A stretch of DNA of 64,000 nt from NCBI GenBank assembly GCA_029961745.1, contig CP124680.1, positions 62,001-126,000 of the forward strand. The letters are read 5' to 3'. Within the stretch, counting starts at the first letter, position 1, and the number at the start of each line of letters is the position of its first letter. Of the stretch, positions 49,107 through 57,582 are shown one piece after another. This DNA is from Nocardioides sp. L-11A. GTDB taxonomy: Bacteria > Actinomycetota > Actinomycetes > Propionibacteriales > Nocardioidaceae. Below the pieces are notes generated by a model. That model saw only the letters and a list, made by a program, of their open reading frames with translations, was not told the origin of the DNA and did not search any database. The position numbers were made by a program, and so were the translations under genes.

Positions 49107-49796
49107 ATGAACAGATCGATCGCGCGTTCGGTCGATCACCGATCCCTGGTCGGTGCGGTCGCGGACGACCTCGTCCAGTGGCTGCGCGAGGGGCATGTGC
49201 CCGTCGGTGGCCAGCTGCCGACGATGCCGGTGCTGATGGAGGAGTTCCAGGTCGGCCGCTCGACCATCCGCGAGGCGGTCAAGTCGCTCGCGTACGCCGG
49301 GCTGCTCGAGGTCACGCCCGGCCGGGGCACCTTCCTGATCGCGCACCCCGACTCGACCGAGTCCTGGTCCTCCCACCTGCGCCGCGCGGAGGACGGCCAG
49401 CTCGACGACCTGCGCCGGACGCTGGAGGCGCAGATCGCGCGCTTCGCCGCGACCCGGCGTACCGCCAAGGAGCTCAAGGCGATCGAGAGCGCCTTCGAGG
49501 CCTGCCGCGAACAGGCCGCCTCCGGTGACGCGGCGAAGGTCGCCGAGGCCGACTTCCAGTTCCACATGGCCATCTGCGCGGCGGCGAAGCACGACCTCTA
49601 CACCTTCCTCTACCGCGGTCTGCGCGAGGTGGTGCGCGACAACGTCAAGAAGCGCGCGCCCTCCGACCTGGCCCCCGTGCTCAAGGGCGTCAGCAGCAAC
49701 CACGGCGCCCTGCTGGAGGCGATCCGGGATCGGGATGTCGAGGCGGCCGAGGCCGTCTGGACCGACGCCCACGACTGCCTGGACCCGAAGGGCTGA
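49107..49796 (+). CDS. FadR-subfamily GntR transcriptional regulator, second of two
   Basis: A 229-residue regulator with the winged helix LVGAVADDLVQWLREGHVPVGGQLPTMPVLMEEFQVGRSTIREAVKSLAYAGLLEVTPGRGTFLI and an FCD domain (EADFQFHMAICAAAKHDLYTFLYRGL). ATG 49107 is close behind GGGAGG; ATG 49083 is an alternative start eight codons upstream. It could regulate the transporter operon before it or the MFS gene after it. A GGTATG...ATGCC pair upstream at about 49064-49087 may be its own operator. Confidence 0.9.
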   Translation: MNRSIARSVDHRSLVGAVADDLVQWLREGHVPVGGQLPTMPVLMEEFQVGRSTIREAVKSLAYAGLLEVTPGRGTFLIAHPDSTESWSSHLRRAEDGQLDDLRRTLEAQIARFAATRRTAKELKAIESAFEACREQAASGDAAKVAEADFQFHMAICAAAKHDLYTFLYRGLREVVRDNVKKRAPSDLAPVLKGVSSNHGALLEAIRDRDVEAAEAVWTDAHDCLDPKG

Positions 49797-49835
49797 GCCC
49801 GGGCGACGCCGCCTCCCCTGCCCGGGGGGCGGGTC

Positions 49836-51032
49836 GTGACGGCCGCGGACCCGGCCGACCGGGCCTGGGCCCCGGTGCTGGTGGCCTTCGCGGTCGCGGT
49901 GCTGGGCGCGGTGCCGCAGTTCCTCCTCGGTGCGCTCAGCCCGCTGATCACGGCGGAGGGGCACCTCGACCTGATCGCGGTCGCGACCGCGATCCTGGTG
50001 ATGAACGGGGCGGCCGCGGTGGCCTCGCCGACGATGGGCGGCCTGCTCGCCCGCGTCGGTACGACCTGGGGGATCCGCGCCCTGGTGGGGCTCTCCGCAC
50101 TGGGCGGGACGGCGCTCGCCCTCGGCGTACCGGGTCGCGCCGGCCTGCTCGGGGTGGCGACACTCTTCGGGCTGAGCCTGGCGATGTCGCAGCCGCTGGC
50201 CAACAGCATCCTGATGGCCCGGGTCGCCCCGCACCGGCACGGGCTCGCCTTCGGCCTCAAGCAGGCCGCGACCCCTGCCGCCGGTCTGCTGGCGGGTCTC
50301 TCGCTCCCGGCGGCCTCGGCGCTGCTCGGCTGGCGCGCCTGCTTCGGCGCCCTGGCCGTGACCTGCGCGCTCGGCCTCGCCGCCTCGGCCCGATCGGGTC
50401 ATGGCGGCCGGCCGGTCCGCCCGCGTCGTGAGCAGCGGGGGAGCGATCCGCGCGGCTGGCCGCGCGGGAGCTGGCCACGGTTGCTGATGTGGACCGGCGC
50501 GGCCGGCCTCGGCAGCGCCGCCTTCGTCTCCACCGCGACCTCTGTGGTGAGCCTCGCCGTCTCGGCCGGGGCGAGCCTGGCCTCGGCCGGCCTCCTGCTC
50601 ACCCTGGTCAGCGCGGCGTCGGTCGTCGGGCGCATCGGTGCGGGGATCGTCGTCGACCGCCGGCGCATCGACTCCCTGCGCCTCGTCGAGGTGCTGATGC
50701 TCGCGGGCGGCGCATGCGTCGCGGCGCTGCTGGTGGCGCGCGCGGCCCCGGCCGGGTTCGTGGTGCTCGCCGTGCTGATGGGACTCTCCGCCTGGTCGTG
50801 GAACGGCCTGTTCCACCACGGCGTCGCCACGTCCTTCCGGGAGCGGGCCCTGCAGGCGACCGGGCAGACGCAGGTGGGGCTGTTCGGCGGCGCGGCCGTC
50901 GGTCCGCTCCTCTTCGCCGTCGTGGCCGAACGCACGACGGCGGAGTTCGCCTGGCTGGGGTGCGGTCTCGCGCTCGCCTTCGCCGCCGGGTTGATCCGGC
51001 TCGGTCGGGCGCTCCGCGCACCGTCGGCCTAG
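49836..51032 (+). CDS. MFS transporter
   Basis: A 398-residue protein with about 12 helices and the MFS loop MGGLLARVGTTWGIRALVGL near residue 65; a longer charged loop in the middle (SARSGHGGRPVRPRREQRGSDPRG) separates the two halves. The start is GTG 49836, 39 bp after the GntR gene, so co-transcription is possible. Substrate unknown; CynX-like or organic-acid carriers are comparable. Confidence 0.85.
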   Translation: MTAADPADRAWAPVLVAFAVAVLGAVPQFLLGALSPLITAEGHLDLIAVATAILVMNGAAAVASPTMGGLLARVGTTWGIRALVGLSALGGTALALGVPGRAGLLGVATLFGLSLAMSQPLANSILMARVAPHRHGLAFGLKQAATPAAGLLAGLSLPAASALLGWRACFGALAVTCALGLAASARSGHGGRPVRPRREQRGSDPRGWPRGSWPRLLMWTGAAGLGSAAFVSTATSVVSLAVSAGASLASAGLLLTLVSAASVVGRIGAGIVVDRRRIDSLRLVEVLMLAGGACVAALLVARAAPAGFVVLAVLMGLSAWSWNGLFHHGVATSFRERALQATGQTQVGLFGGAAVGPLLFAVVAERTTAEFAWLGCGLALAFAAGLIRLGRALRAPSA

Positions 51033-51125
51033 GACGAAGAATCTCCAGATCGCGACGGTGGCTCGACCACGGCGGCACCCTTGCCATGATGTGCCCGCAC
51101 GGATCCGACGAGCGGGGAGACCCTG

Positions 51126-52271
51126 ATGGCCAGACGAATCCTGATCGGCCTCCTGGTGGCTGTCGTCGTGGTGGTGGGCGGCGCCTATGCGGGCACTGCC
51201 CTGCTGGGCGTGGTGCCGCCGCACACGCTGCTGCGGATCCAGACCACGGAGCCGTCGCGATGGGGCGACCTGTTCCCCGCGCGCACGGTCGAGGCCGCGC
51301 CGGGTGACCGGACGGCGCCAGCGGCCGCGCCGCCGGCCGGGGAGGTGCCGTGGAAGGGGAGGACGGTCCCGGTCCGGGAGTTCCTGACCTCCACGGACAC
51401 GGTGGCGTTCGTCGTCGTCCGCGACGGCCAGGTCACGCAGGAGTGGTACGCCGACGACGTGGACCCCGGCACCCGGCTGTCGTCGTGGTCGGTGGCCAAG
51501 TCGTTCGTGTCGCTGCTCGTCGGGCAGGCGATCGGGCGCGGTGAGCTCGCCGAGGACGACCGGCTGGTCGAGCTGCTCCCGGAGCTCGAGGCCGGCACGG
51601 CGTACGACGAGGTGACGGTGCGCGACCTGCTCGACATGACGGCGGGCATCGACGTCCCCGAGGACTACAACGCGTACTGGCCCTTCACCGGCACCGCGCG
51701 GATGTACATCACCCGCGACCTCCCGGAGTTCGTCGCCGACCACCGCGAGGTCGACAGCCGGCCGGGCACCGAGGGCGTCTACCGCAGCGTGGACACCGAG
51801 CTGCTGGGACTGATCCTCGAGCAGGTGACGGGCAGGCACCTGGCCGACCTGCTGGAGACCGACCTCTGGCAGCCGATCGGCGCCGCGGCCGACGCGACCT
51901 GGAGCCTCGACCGCGAGGACGGCAGGGAGAAGGCCTTCTGCTGCATCAACGCCACCGCCCGCGACTACGCCCGCATCGGCCAGCTGGTCCTCGACGGCGG
52001 CCGGGTCGGTGACCGGCAGGTGGTCCCGCAGGAGTGGATCACCCGCATCTCCACCCCCGCGCCGCTCCCCGTCGACGACTGGGGCTACGCGGCCCAGTGG
52101 TGGCATCCGACGGGCGGAGACGGCAGCGACCTGTCCGCGATCGGTATCTACGGGCAGTACATCTACGTCAGCCCACGGACCGGCACCGTGGTCGTGAAGC
52201 TCAGCGACTACGGCACCGAGCAGGACGAGCAGGAGACCATCGACGCCTTCCGGGCGATCGCCGAGGGGTGA
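51126..52271 (+). CDS. Serine hydrolase of the class C beta-lactamase fold
   Basis: A 381-residue protein with an N-terminal membrane anchor or signal (MARRILIGLLVAVVVVVGGAYAGTALLG) and an extracytoplasmic hydrolase domain. The catalytic SxxK is S122-V-A-K125 in LSSWSVAKSFVSLLVG; a Tyr in YRSVDTELLG aligns with the YxN-type motif, although the Asn is replaced. Relatives include 6-aminohexanoate-dimer hydrolases, esterases and DD-peptidases. A cluster of two cysteines (FCCINATARDYARIG) is shared with NylB-like enzymes. Probable exported esterase or amidase; a role in resistance is not implied. Confidence 0.85.
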   Translation: MARRILIGLLVAVVVVVGGAYAGTALLGVVPPHTLLRIQTTEPSRWGDLFPARTVEAAPGDRTAPAAAPPAGEVPWKGRTVPVREFLTSTDTVAFVVVRDGQVTQEWYADDVDPGTRLSSWSVAKSFVSLLVGQAIGRGELAEDDRLVELLPELEAGTAYDEVTVRDLLDMTAGIDVPEDYNAYWPFTGTARMYITRDLPEFVADHREVDSRPGTEGVYRSVDTELLGLILEQVTGRHLADLLETDLWQPIGAAADATWSLDREDGREKAFCCINATARDYARIGQLVLDGGRVGDRQVVPQEWITRISTPAPLPVDDWGYAAQWWHPTGGDGSDLSAIGIYGQYIYVSPRTGTVVVKLSDYGTEQDEQETIDAFRAIAEG

Positions 52272-52285
52272 GCGCTCGGGCCTCC

Positions 52286-52972
52286 TCACGGCAGCAGGGT
52301 GCGGCCCTGCCAGGTGCCGTGCTCGGACAGCGGGCGGAACCGCATGAACGCCGACTCGTGGTGGAACTCCCGCCGCCGCTGCTCGGCCATGGCCACGGTG
52401 TGCGACGGGGCCTCGGCGACGTCGTCGCGACGGCCGTGGACCATCGAGGTCATCTCCCGGACGCTCGTCCAGATCGAGAACGTCGAGAAGGTGCGCGGCG
52501 GGCGCATCGCGGCGGTGGAGAACACCGCGGCGGGGTGTCCGGCGACGAGTCGCTCGACCGGCCGGCCCCAGTGCAGGAAGCGGGGCAGCTCGGGCAGCCG
52601 GAGGCGGGCGAGGGTCACGGCGACGACCGGCTCGTCCTGGTCCCAGTCGCCGGCGCGACGGGGCAGTGGGGCGAGGGCGGCCACCTCGCCGTACCGCCGG
52701 AGGTACTGGAGCCGGACATGCCAGCCGGCGGCGAGTCGGCGCCCGAGCGCGTCGGTGCCGAGATAGCGGTCGAGGGCGGCGGCGTCGTCCCAGGCCGCGA
52801 ACACGGCGAGGCGCCGCAGCTGGAGCCGTTGGGGCGACACGATCGGGGACCCGAGCCGCATCATCGCCAGGCACTCGGCGTGCCGCAGCCCCGGGACGTC
52901 GTCCGGGGGCCGCAGCAACGCACGCGCCGTCACCGTCGCAGGGAGCTCCGCGAGGTGGAAGGAGTGCAGCAT
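52286..52972 (-). CDS. Spheroidene monooxygenase-like (CrtA-family) protein
   Basis: A 228-residue soluble protein resembling CrtA: FHLAELPATVTARALLRPP at the start, LRHAECLAMMRLGSPIVSPQRLQLRRLAVFAAWDDAAALDRYLG, FSTFSIWTSVREMTSMVHG and HTVAMAEQRRREFHHESAFMRFRPLSEHGTW near the end. In carotenoid-producing bacteria CrtA is a haem-dependent keto-forming enzyme, but no carotenoid genes are present here. Many actinobacterial relatives have unknown roles, so the name should be taken as family only. Confidence 0.75.
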   Translation of the reverse strand: MLHSFHLAELPATVTARALLRPPDDVPGLRHAECLAMMRLGSPIVSPQRLQLRRLAVFAAWDDAAALDRYLGTDALGRRLAAGWHVRLQYLRRYGEVAALAPLPRRAGDWDQDEPVVAVTLARLRLPELPRFLHWGRPVERLVAGHPAAVFSTAAMRPPRTFSTFSIWTSVREMTSMVHGRRDDVAEAPSHTVAMAEQRRREFHHESAFMRFRPLSEHGTWQGRTLLP

Positions 52973-53026
52973 CGGCTCATTGAACCAGGGCCGGATCAGC
53001 AGCCGGAGCGGTGGCGGCCGAAGGGC

Positions 53027-53653
53027 TCAGACCGCCCAGCCGTTCCAGTGCGTGACGGTCTCGACCGGCTTGCGGGCGGCGGACTTGAACCGGTCGCCGA
53101 CCGTGTAGGCGACCGGCAGCAGCGCGATCGGCGTGACGGTCGACGGGAGCCGGAGGATCTCGGCGTACCGCGCCTCCAGCCCGCCGACGAACGGCGTCGT
53201 GAGCACCGAGCCCATCCGACGGGACCGCAGTGCGAGCTGGAAGCTCCAGATCGCGGGGAAGATCGAGCCGTAGTACGCCGCCGCCGGGGGTGCGTCCGGG
53301 GCGTCCGGTCGTCCGGAGACGCACGGTACGACGAGGACGGGGACCCGGTGGAGGATCTCGGTCAGGTGGCGGGCGCTGTCGTAGACCCGCTTGGTCTGCT
53401 CGTCGAGGGCGTCGTAGCGGCGTTCGATGACGGGCAGCGTGTGCGCGGCGTAGGTCTCGGCGATCCGGCCCCGCACGGCGGGGTCGTCGACGACGATCCA
53501 GCGCCAGTTCTGCTTGTTGCCGCCCGTCGGCGCCTGGATCGCCAGCCGGAGGCAGTCGAGGATCACCTCCCGGCCGACCGGACGCTCCAGGTCGAGCCGG
53601 CGGCGTACGGCCCGGGTGGTGCTCAGCAGCTCGTCAGTGACCGTGGTGTCCAT
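53027..53653 (-). CDS. Nitroreductase-family flavoprotein
   Basis: A 208-residue FMN protein: TTRAVRRRLDLERPVGREVILDCLRLAIQAPTGGNKQNWRWIVVDD at the N-terminus and YYGSIFPAIWSFQLALRSRRMGSVLTT in the middle, with PIALLPVAYTVG near the end. The ATG ending at 53653 follows GGAGGGAG. This type differs from the PnbA-like enzyme of the island and is common beside acyl-CoA-degrading clusters in Nocardioides-like genomes (from memory). Substrate unknown. Confidence 0.87.
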   Translation of the reverse strand: MDTTVTDELLSTTRAVRRRLDLERPVGREVILDCLRLAIQAPTGGNKQNWRWIVVDDPAVRGRIAETYAAHTLPVIERRYDALDEQTKRVYDSARHLTEILHRVPVLVVPCVSGRPDAPDAPPAAAYYGSIFPAIWSFQLALRSRRMGSVLTTPFVGGLEARYAEILRLPSTVTPIALLPVAYTVGDRFKSAARKPVETVTHWNGWAV

Positions 53654-53695
53654 CGTGATCTCCCTCCTCACCGGGCGCAGACGGATCGGCGCTGA

Positions 53696-54520
53696 TCATG
53701 CCGTCGCCGGCGCGCCGGCCGCGGCGACGTCACCCGAGCCGTCGTCCACGGTCCCGAGGAACTCCGCGACGCGGATCTTGATGTCCTCTGTCCCGAAGGA
53801 CTCGTACTCCGCCGCGAGGGCGAAGTTCAGAACGGTGTTGGCCGAGTCCAGTAGGTGCATGTTCAGGGCGCGCTTGGTGTCGCGCGTGGACTGGGCGGGC
53901 AGCTCCGCGAACCGCAGGGCGTACTCCTTCGCGGTCGCGAGGACCTGGTCGGTGGGGACGACGCGGTTGCACAGACCCAGCCGCGCCGCGTCCGCGGCGG
54001 GCATCCGGTCGCCGAGGAGGATGTACTCCTTGGCGACGAGCATGCTGGTCTGCCAGGGCCAGGTGACGGTGCCGCCGTCGCCGGCGGCGAGGCCGATCGC
54101 GACATGCGGGTCGCTGAGGAAGGCGTCCTCGCCCATCACGACGAAGTCCGACATGGAGGCGAGGCTGCAGCCCAGCCCGACGGCCGGACCGTGGACCGCC
54201 GCGATGACCGGCAGCTCGCACGACAGCATGGCGCGCACGAGGCGCTCGCCCTCGCGGATGTCGCGGCGTCGGGCCGCGAGGTCGTGGTGGTTGCGGATGA
54301 AGTCGGGCACATAGCCACCCGCGCTGAACACCCGGCCCGCCCCGGCCAGGACGACGGCACGGGCGCCCTCGTCGTCGACGAGCTGGTCCCAGACCCGCCG
54401 CATCGCGGTGTGCATGGCGCCGTTGAACGAGTTCAGCTCGTCGGGCCGGTTGAGCGTCACGATCCGCAACGGACCCTCCGCCTCCACCAGCAGCTCCGGT
54501 CCCAGGTTCGAGTAGTCCAT
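53696..54520 (-). CDS. Enoyl-CoA hydratase/isomerase
   Basis: A 274-residue crotonase-fold enzyme: LRIVTLNRPDELNSFNGAMHTAMRRVWDQL, VVLAGAGRVFSAGGYVPDF (oxyanion hole), PVIAAVHGPAVGLGCSLASMSDFVVMGEDAFLSDPHVAIGLAAGDGGTVTWPW. The AGDGG segment lacks the usual catalytic Glu at that position. The ATG ending at 54520 is preceded by GGAGG at 5 bases. The minus-strand frame extends far upstream through several real plus-strand genes and is not coding there. It shares its promoter region and operator with the divergent thiolase. Confidence 0.9.
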   Translation of the reverse strand: MDYSNLGPELLVEAEGPLRIVTLNRPDELNSFNGAMHTAMRRVWDQLVDDEGARAVVLAGAGRVFSAGGYVPDFIRNHHDLAARRRDIREGERLVRAMLSCELPVIAAVHGPAVGLGCSLASMSDFVVMGEDAFLSDPHVAIGLAAGDGGTVTWPWQTSMLVAKEYILLGDRMPAADAARLGLCNRVVPTDQVLATAKEYALRFAELPAQSTRDTKRALNMHLLDSANTVLNFALAAEYESFGTEDIKIRVAEFLGTVDDGSGDVAAAGAPATA

Positions 54521-54543
54521 CTGCGCCTCCATCAGTCGAAAAA

Positions 54544-54563
54544 AACCTACGTGGTAGTATGTT
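54544..54563. promoter_or_regulatory. CCTAC-GTAG operator, site 1 (divergent hydratase / thiolase)
   Basis: AACCTAC-GTG-GTAGTATGTT between the hydratase and thiolase genes. It is one of four near-identical palindromes in this cluster; the TAGTAT portion can serve as a -10 box for the thiolase side. Confidence 0.8.
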
Positions 54564-54607
54564 AGCACCAGATACGGACCCTCCGTACGTGGAAAGTGGG
54601 TGGGCGC

Positions 54608-55792
54608 ATGCGCGACGTCGTCGTGGTCGATGCCGTCAGGACGCCGGTCGGCCGGCGCAACGGTGGGCTGGCCCACCAGCACGCGAACGAGCTGTTGGGC
54701 GACCTGCTCGCCGCGCTCGTCGCCCGCTCCGGACTGACCGGCGCGGAGGTTGATCACGTCATCGGCGGATGCGTCGTCCAGTTGGGCATGCAGGCGGCGA
54801 ACGTCACCCGCAACGCCTGGCTGACCGCGGGACTCCCCCTGGAGGTGCCGGCGGCCACGGTCAACGCCCAGTGCGGCTCGGCCCAGGAGGCGCTGCTGAT
54901 GGCGCACGCCCACATCGCCGGCGGACTGGGCGAGGTCGCCATCGCCTGCGGCGTCGAGGTGATGAGCAGGATCCCGTTGGGCAGCAACATGCCCCCGGAC
55001 GGTCCGTTCGGCAACCCGCGCGGTGGCCGGTACGCCGAGGTCCACGAGCCGACGATCCAGTTCGAGGGCGCCGACCGCATCGCCGAGCGATGGGACCTCT
55101 CCCGCGAGGAGCTCGACCGGTTCGCCAAGGCGTCCCAGGATCGAGCGGCCCGGGCCTGGGACGAGGGTCGGTTCGACACCCAGGTGGTGCCCGTGGAGGC
55201 ACCGGTCGTCGACGAGTACGGCGTCGTCTCCGGCACCGCCCTCATCGGCCGGGACGAGGGGATGCGCCCGACGACGCTCGAGGGACTCGCGACGCTGCGG
55301 CTCAACCAGCCCGACCGGGAGCCGTCGAGCCGGCACACCGCCGGCAACTCCTCGCAGGTCTCCGACGGTGCGAGCGCGGTGCTCCTGATGAGCGCGCAGC
55401 GGGCCGACGCCCTCGGGCTGCGCGCCCGCGCGCGGATCGTCGACTCGGTGCTGGTCGGCTCCGACCCGGTCCTCATGCTCACCGGTCCGATCCCCGCGAC
55501 CGAGGCGATCCTGCGCCGGACCGGGCTGACGGTCGACGCCCTCGACGTCGTCGAGATCAACGAGGCGTTCGCCTCCGTCGCCTGCGCCTGGATGAAGGAG
55601 CTCGGCGCCGACCACGGGCGGGTCAACGTCAATGGCGGCGCGATCGCGCTCGGTCACCCGCTCGGCGCCACCGGCGGTGTCCTCGTCACCAAGGCGCTGC
55701 ACGAGTTGGAGCGCACCGGCGGGCGGTTCGGGCTCATCACGATGTGCTGCGGCGGCGGTCTCGGCACCGCGACGGTCATCGAACGCCTCTGA
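54608..55792 (+). CDS. Acetyl-CoA acyltransferase (thiolase)
   Basis: A 394-residue thiolase with nucleophile C89 (NAQCGSAQEA), the NGGAIALGHPLGATGG histidine motif near 348 and the second cysteine in MCCGGGLGTA near 379. It cleaves 3-ketoacyl-CoA to acetyl- or propionyl-CoA and a shortened acyl-CoA. The start is ATG 54608; an upstream GTG is possible. First gene of the plus-strand operon with an acyl-CoA dehydrogenase. Confidence 0.93.
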   Translation: MRDVVVVDAVRTPVGRRNGGLAHQHANELLGDLLAALVARSGLTGAEVDHVIGGCVVQLGMQAANVTRNAWLTAGLPLEVPAATVNAQCGSAQEALLMAHAHIAGGLGEVAIACGVEVMSRIPLGSNMPPDGPFGNPRGGRYAEVHEPTIQFEGADRIAERWDLSREELDRFAKASQDRAARAWDEGRFDTQVVPVEAPVVDEYGVVSGTALIGRDEGMRPTTLEGLATLRLNQPDREPSSRHTAGNSSQVSDGASAVLLMSAQRADALGLRARARIVDSVLVGSDPVLMLTGPIPATEAILRRTGLTVDALDVVEINEAFASVACAWMKELGADHGRVNVNGGAIALGHPLGATGGVLVTKALHELERTGGRFGLITMCCGGGLGTATVIERL

Positions 55793-55855
55793 GGCGCCCG
55801 GCCCCGCGCCGCCTCCCTGCTTCGACCACCAGAGCTGAGAAGGAGAACCCTGACG

Positions 55856-57001
55856 ATGGACTCGATCCCCCGCCCGTGGCTGACCGGTGAGGCCGCGGAC
55901 CTGTTCGCGATGGCCTCGGACTTCTTCGACCGCGAGATTCCCGCCCGTCGCGAGGGGTGGGAGACCCGCCGGCAGGTCGACCGCGACTTCTGGCTCCGGT
56001 GCGGCGAGCTCGGCCTGCTCTGCGTCGCCGTCCCGACCGAGTACGGCGGGGGCGGCGGCAGCTTCCTGCACCAGGCGACCGTCCAGGAGGCCTATGCCCG
56101 GCACGGCGACCGCTCCTGGGGCAACGCCATGCACAGCGGTGTGGTCGCCGACTACCTCCTCCAGCACGGCACCGAGGAGCAGAAGCAACGGTGGCTGCCG
56201 AGGATGGCCACCGGTGAGTACGTCGCCGCGCTGGCGATGACCGAGCCGGCGGCCGGGTCGGACCTCAAGGCGATCCGCACCCGGGCCGAGCGGACGGCGG
56301 ACGGCTGGCGTCTCAACGGATCGAAGATCTTCATCACCAACGGGGGGAGTGCGGACCTCGTCGTCGTCGCCTGCTCGACGGATCCGTCCCTGGGCGCCAG
56401 GGGCATCTCGCTCCTCGTGGTGGAGACCGCCGGTGCGGCGGGCTTCTCCCGCGGCCGCCCGCTGGACAAGATCGGCCAGCACGGGGCAGACACCACGGAG
56501 CTGTTCTTCGACGACGTCCTGGTCCCCGCGGAGAACCTGCTCGGCGAGGAGGGCGGCGGCTTCGCGATCATGATGCGCAAGCTGCCCCAGGAGCGGCTGA
56601 TCGTCGGGATCACGGCGGTCACGGCGATGGAGCTGGCGGTCGCCGTCACCACCGACTACGTCAAGCAGCGCGAGGCGTTCGGCGGTCCCCTGTTCGACAA
56701 GCAGCACGTGCGCTTCGAGCTCGCGGAGTGCGCGACCCTGGCGACGGTCGCGCGCTCCTTCCTCAACGACTGCATGACCACCCACCTGGCGACCGGGCTC
56801 GACCTGCCGACCTCGGCGATGTGCAAGTGGTGGCTGACCGACGTCCAGGGCCAGGTGATCGACAAGTGCCTGCAACTGCACGGCGGCTACGGCTACATGA
56901 CCGAGTACCCGATCGCGCGGCTGTACGCCGACGCCCGGGCCCAGCGGATCTACGGCGGCGCCAACGAGATCCAGAAGGAGCTCATCGCCCGCGCCCTGTG
57001 A
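55856..57001 (+). CDS. Acyl-CoA dehydrogenase, first of three
   Basis: A 381-residue FAD enzyme with the family features LGLLCVAVPTEYGGGGGSF, ALAMTEPAAGSDLKAIRTRA, LNGSKIFITNGGSADLVVVACST, TELFFDDVLVPAENLLGEEGGGF and LQLHGGYGYMTEYPIARLYADARAQRIYGGANEIQKELIARAL. It introduces a 2,3-double bond in acyl-CoA. ATG 55856 follows GAAGGAGAACCC. The next gene has its own promoter and operator. Confidence 0.94.
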   Translation: MDSIPRPWLTGEAADLFAMASDFFDREIPARREGWETRRQVDRDFWLRCGELGLLCVAVPTEYGGGGGSFLHQATVQEAYARHGDRSWGNAMHSGVVADYLLQHGTEEQKQRWLPRMATGEYVAALAMTEPAAGSDLKAIRTRAERTADGWRLNGSKIFITNGGSADLVVVACSTDPSLGARGISLLVVETAGAAGFSRGRPLDKIGQHGADTTELFFDDVLVPAENLLGEEGGGFAIMMRKLPQERLIVGITAVTAMELAVAVTTDYVKQREAFGGPLFDKQHVRFELAECATLATVARSFLNDCMTTHLATGLDLPTSAMCKWWLTDVQGQVIDKCLQLHGGYGYMTEYPIARLYADARAQRIYGGANEIQKELIARAL

Positions 57002-57018
57002 CGATGAGCATTGACAAA

Positions 57019-57038
57019 AACCTACGCAGTAGTATGTT
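57019..57038. promoter_or_regulatory. CCTAC-GTAG operator, site 2, within the MaoC promoter
   Basis: AACCTAC-GCA-GTAGTATGTT lies directly after a TTGACA -35 (57011-57016), so the operator fills the spacer and -10 region. The ATG is at 57045, only about 10 bases beyond the -10, suggesting a leaderless or near-leaderless transcript. Confidence 0.82.
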
Positions 57039-57044
57039 TCTCTC

Positions 57045-57509
57045 ATGAGGTCAGCCCCGCGTCACTTCGCCGACATCGCCGGCCTCCGCGCCGCCGTGGG
57101 CGAGGACCTCGGCACCGGCGAGTGGCTCGTCGTCGACCAGGAGCGCATCGACGCGTTCGCCGAGGCGACCGGGGACCGGCAGTGGATCCACGTCGACGCG
57201 GAGCGGGCCGGCTCCGGGCCGTACGGCGCGACCGTGGCGCACGGCTATCTGACCGTGTCGCTGTTGCCCGTGCTGGGGCGCACGGCGTTCACGGTGGGCG
57301 GCGCCCGCATGTCGGTCAACTACGGGCTGGACCGGGTCCGATTCCCCGAGCCGGTGCGATCCGGGTCCCGCATCCGGGCCCGCGCCCAGCTCCTCGGTGT
57401 CGAGGACGTCGCGTCGGGCACCCGTGCCGTCGTGCGCTTCACCGTCGAGGTCGAGGGTCGGGACCGGCCGGCGTGTGTCGCTGACAGCATCCGGCTCCTC
57501 GTGGTCTGA
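57045..57509 (+). CDS. MaoC-family enoyl-CoA hydratase
   Basis: A 154-residue hot-dog-fold hydratase: FADIAGLRAAVGEDLGTGEWLVVDQERIDAFAEATGDRQWIHVDAERAGSGPYGATVAHGYLTVSLLPVL. The (S)-hydratase motif D-x4-H is present (GDRQWIHVD) with the following hydration helix. It hydrates trans-2-enoyl-CoA, an alternative to the crotonase-type enzyme of this cluster. The start ATG 57045 immediately follows the promoter. Confidence 0.93.
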   Translation: MRSAPRHFADIAGLRAAVGEDLGTGEWLVVDQERIDAFAEATGDRQWIHVDAERAGSGPYGATVAHGYLTVSLLPVLGRTAFTVGGARMSVNYGLDRVRFPEPVRSGSRIRARAQLLGVEDVASGTRAVVRFTVEVEGRDRPACVADSIRLLVV

Positions 57510-57582
57510 CGACCTCGTCCACCTTTCCCGGCGACCGGACCGACGTCCTCGCCCTCGCACCGTTGACAGCAAGGAGAGAACA

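Noticed and set aside
51126..52271. Beta-lactamase resistance gene
   Set aside because: The SxxK fold is shared with esterases and amidases; the second motif deviates from YxN, and no resistance context (regulator, mobile element) is present.
49071..52874. Very long minus-strand open frame (about 1,267 codons) across the GntR, MFS and hydrolase genes
   Set aside because: It is low-complexity Arg/Gly/Ala/Pro-rich translation opposite three well-supported plus-strand genes, a usual artefact of high-GC DNA.
54533..57046. Upstream extension of the enoyl-CoA hydratase frame on the minus strand
   Set aside because: It runs antisense through the thiolase and acyl-CoA dehydrogenase genes; only the part from the GGAGG-preceded ATG at 54520 has family character.
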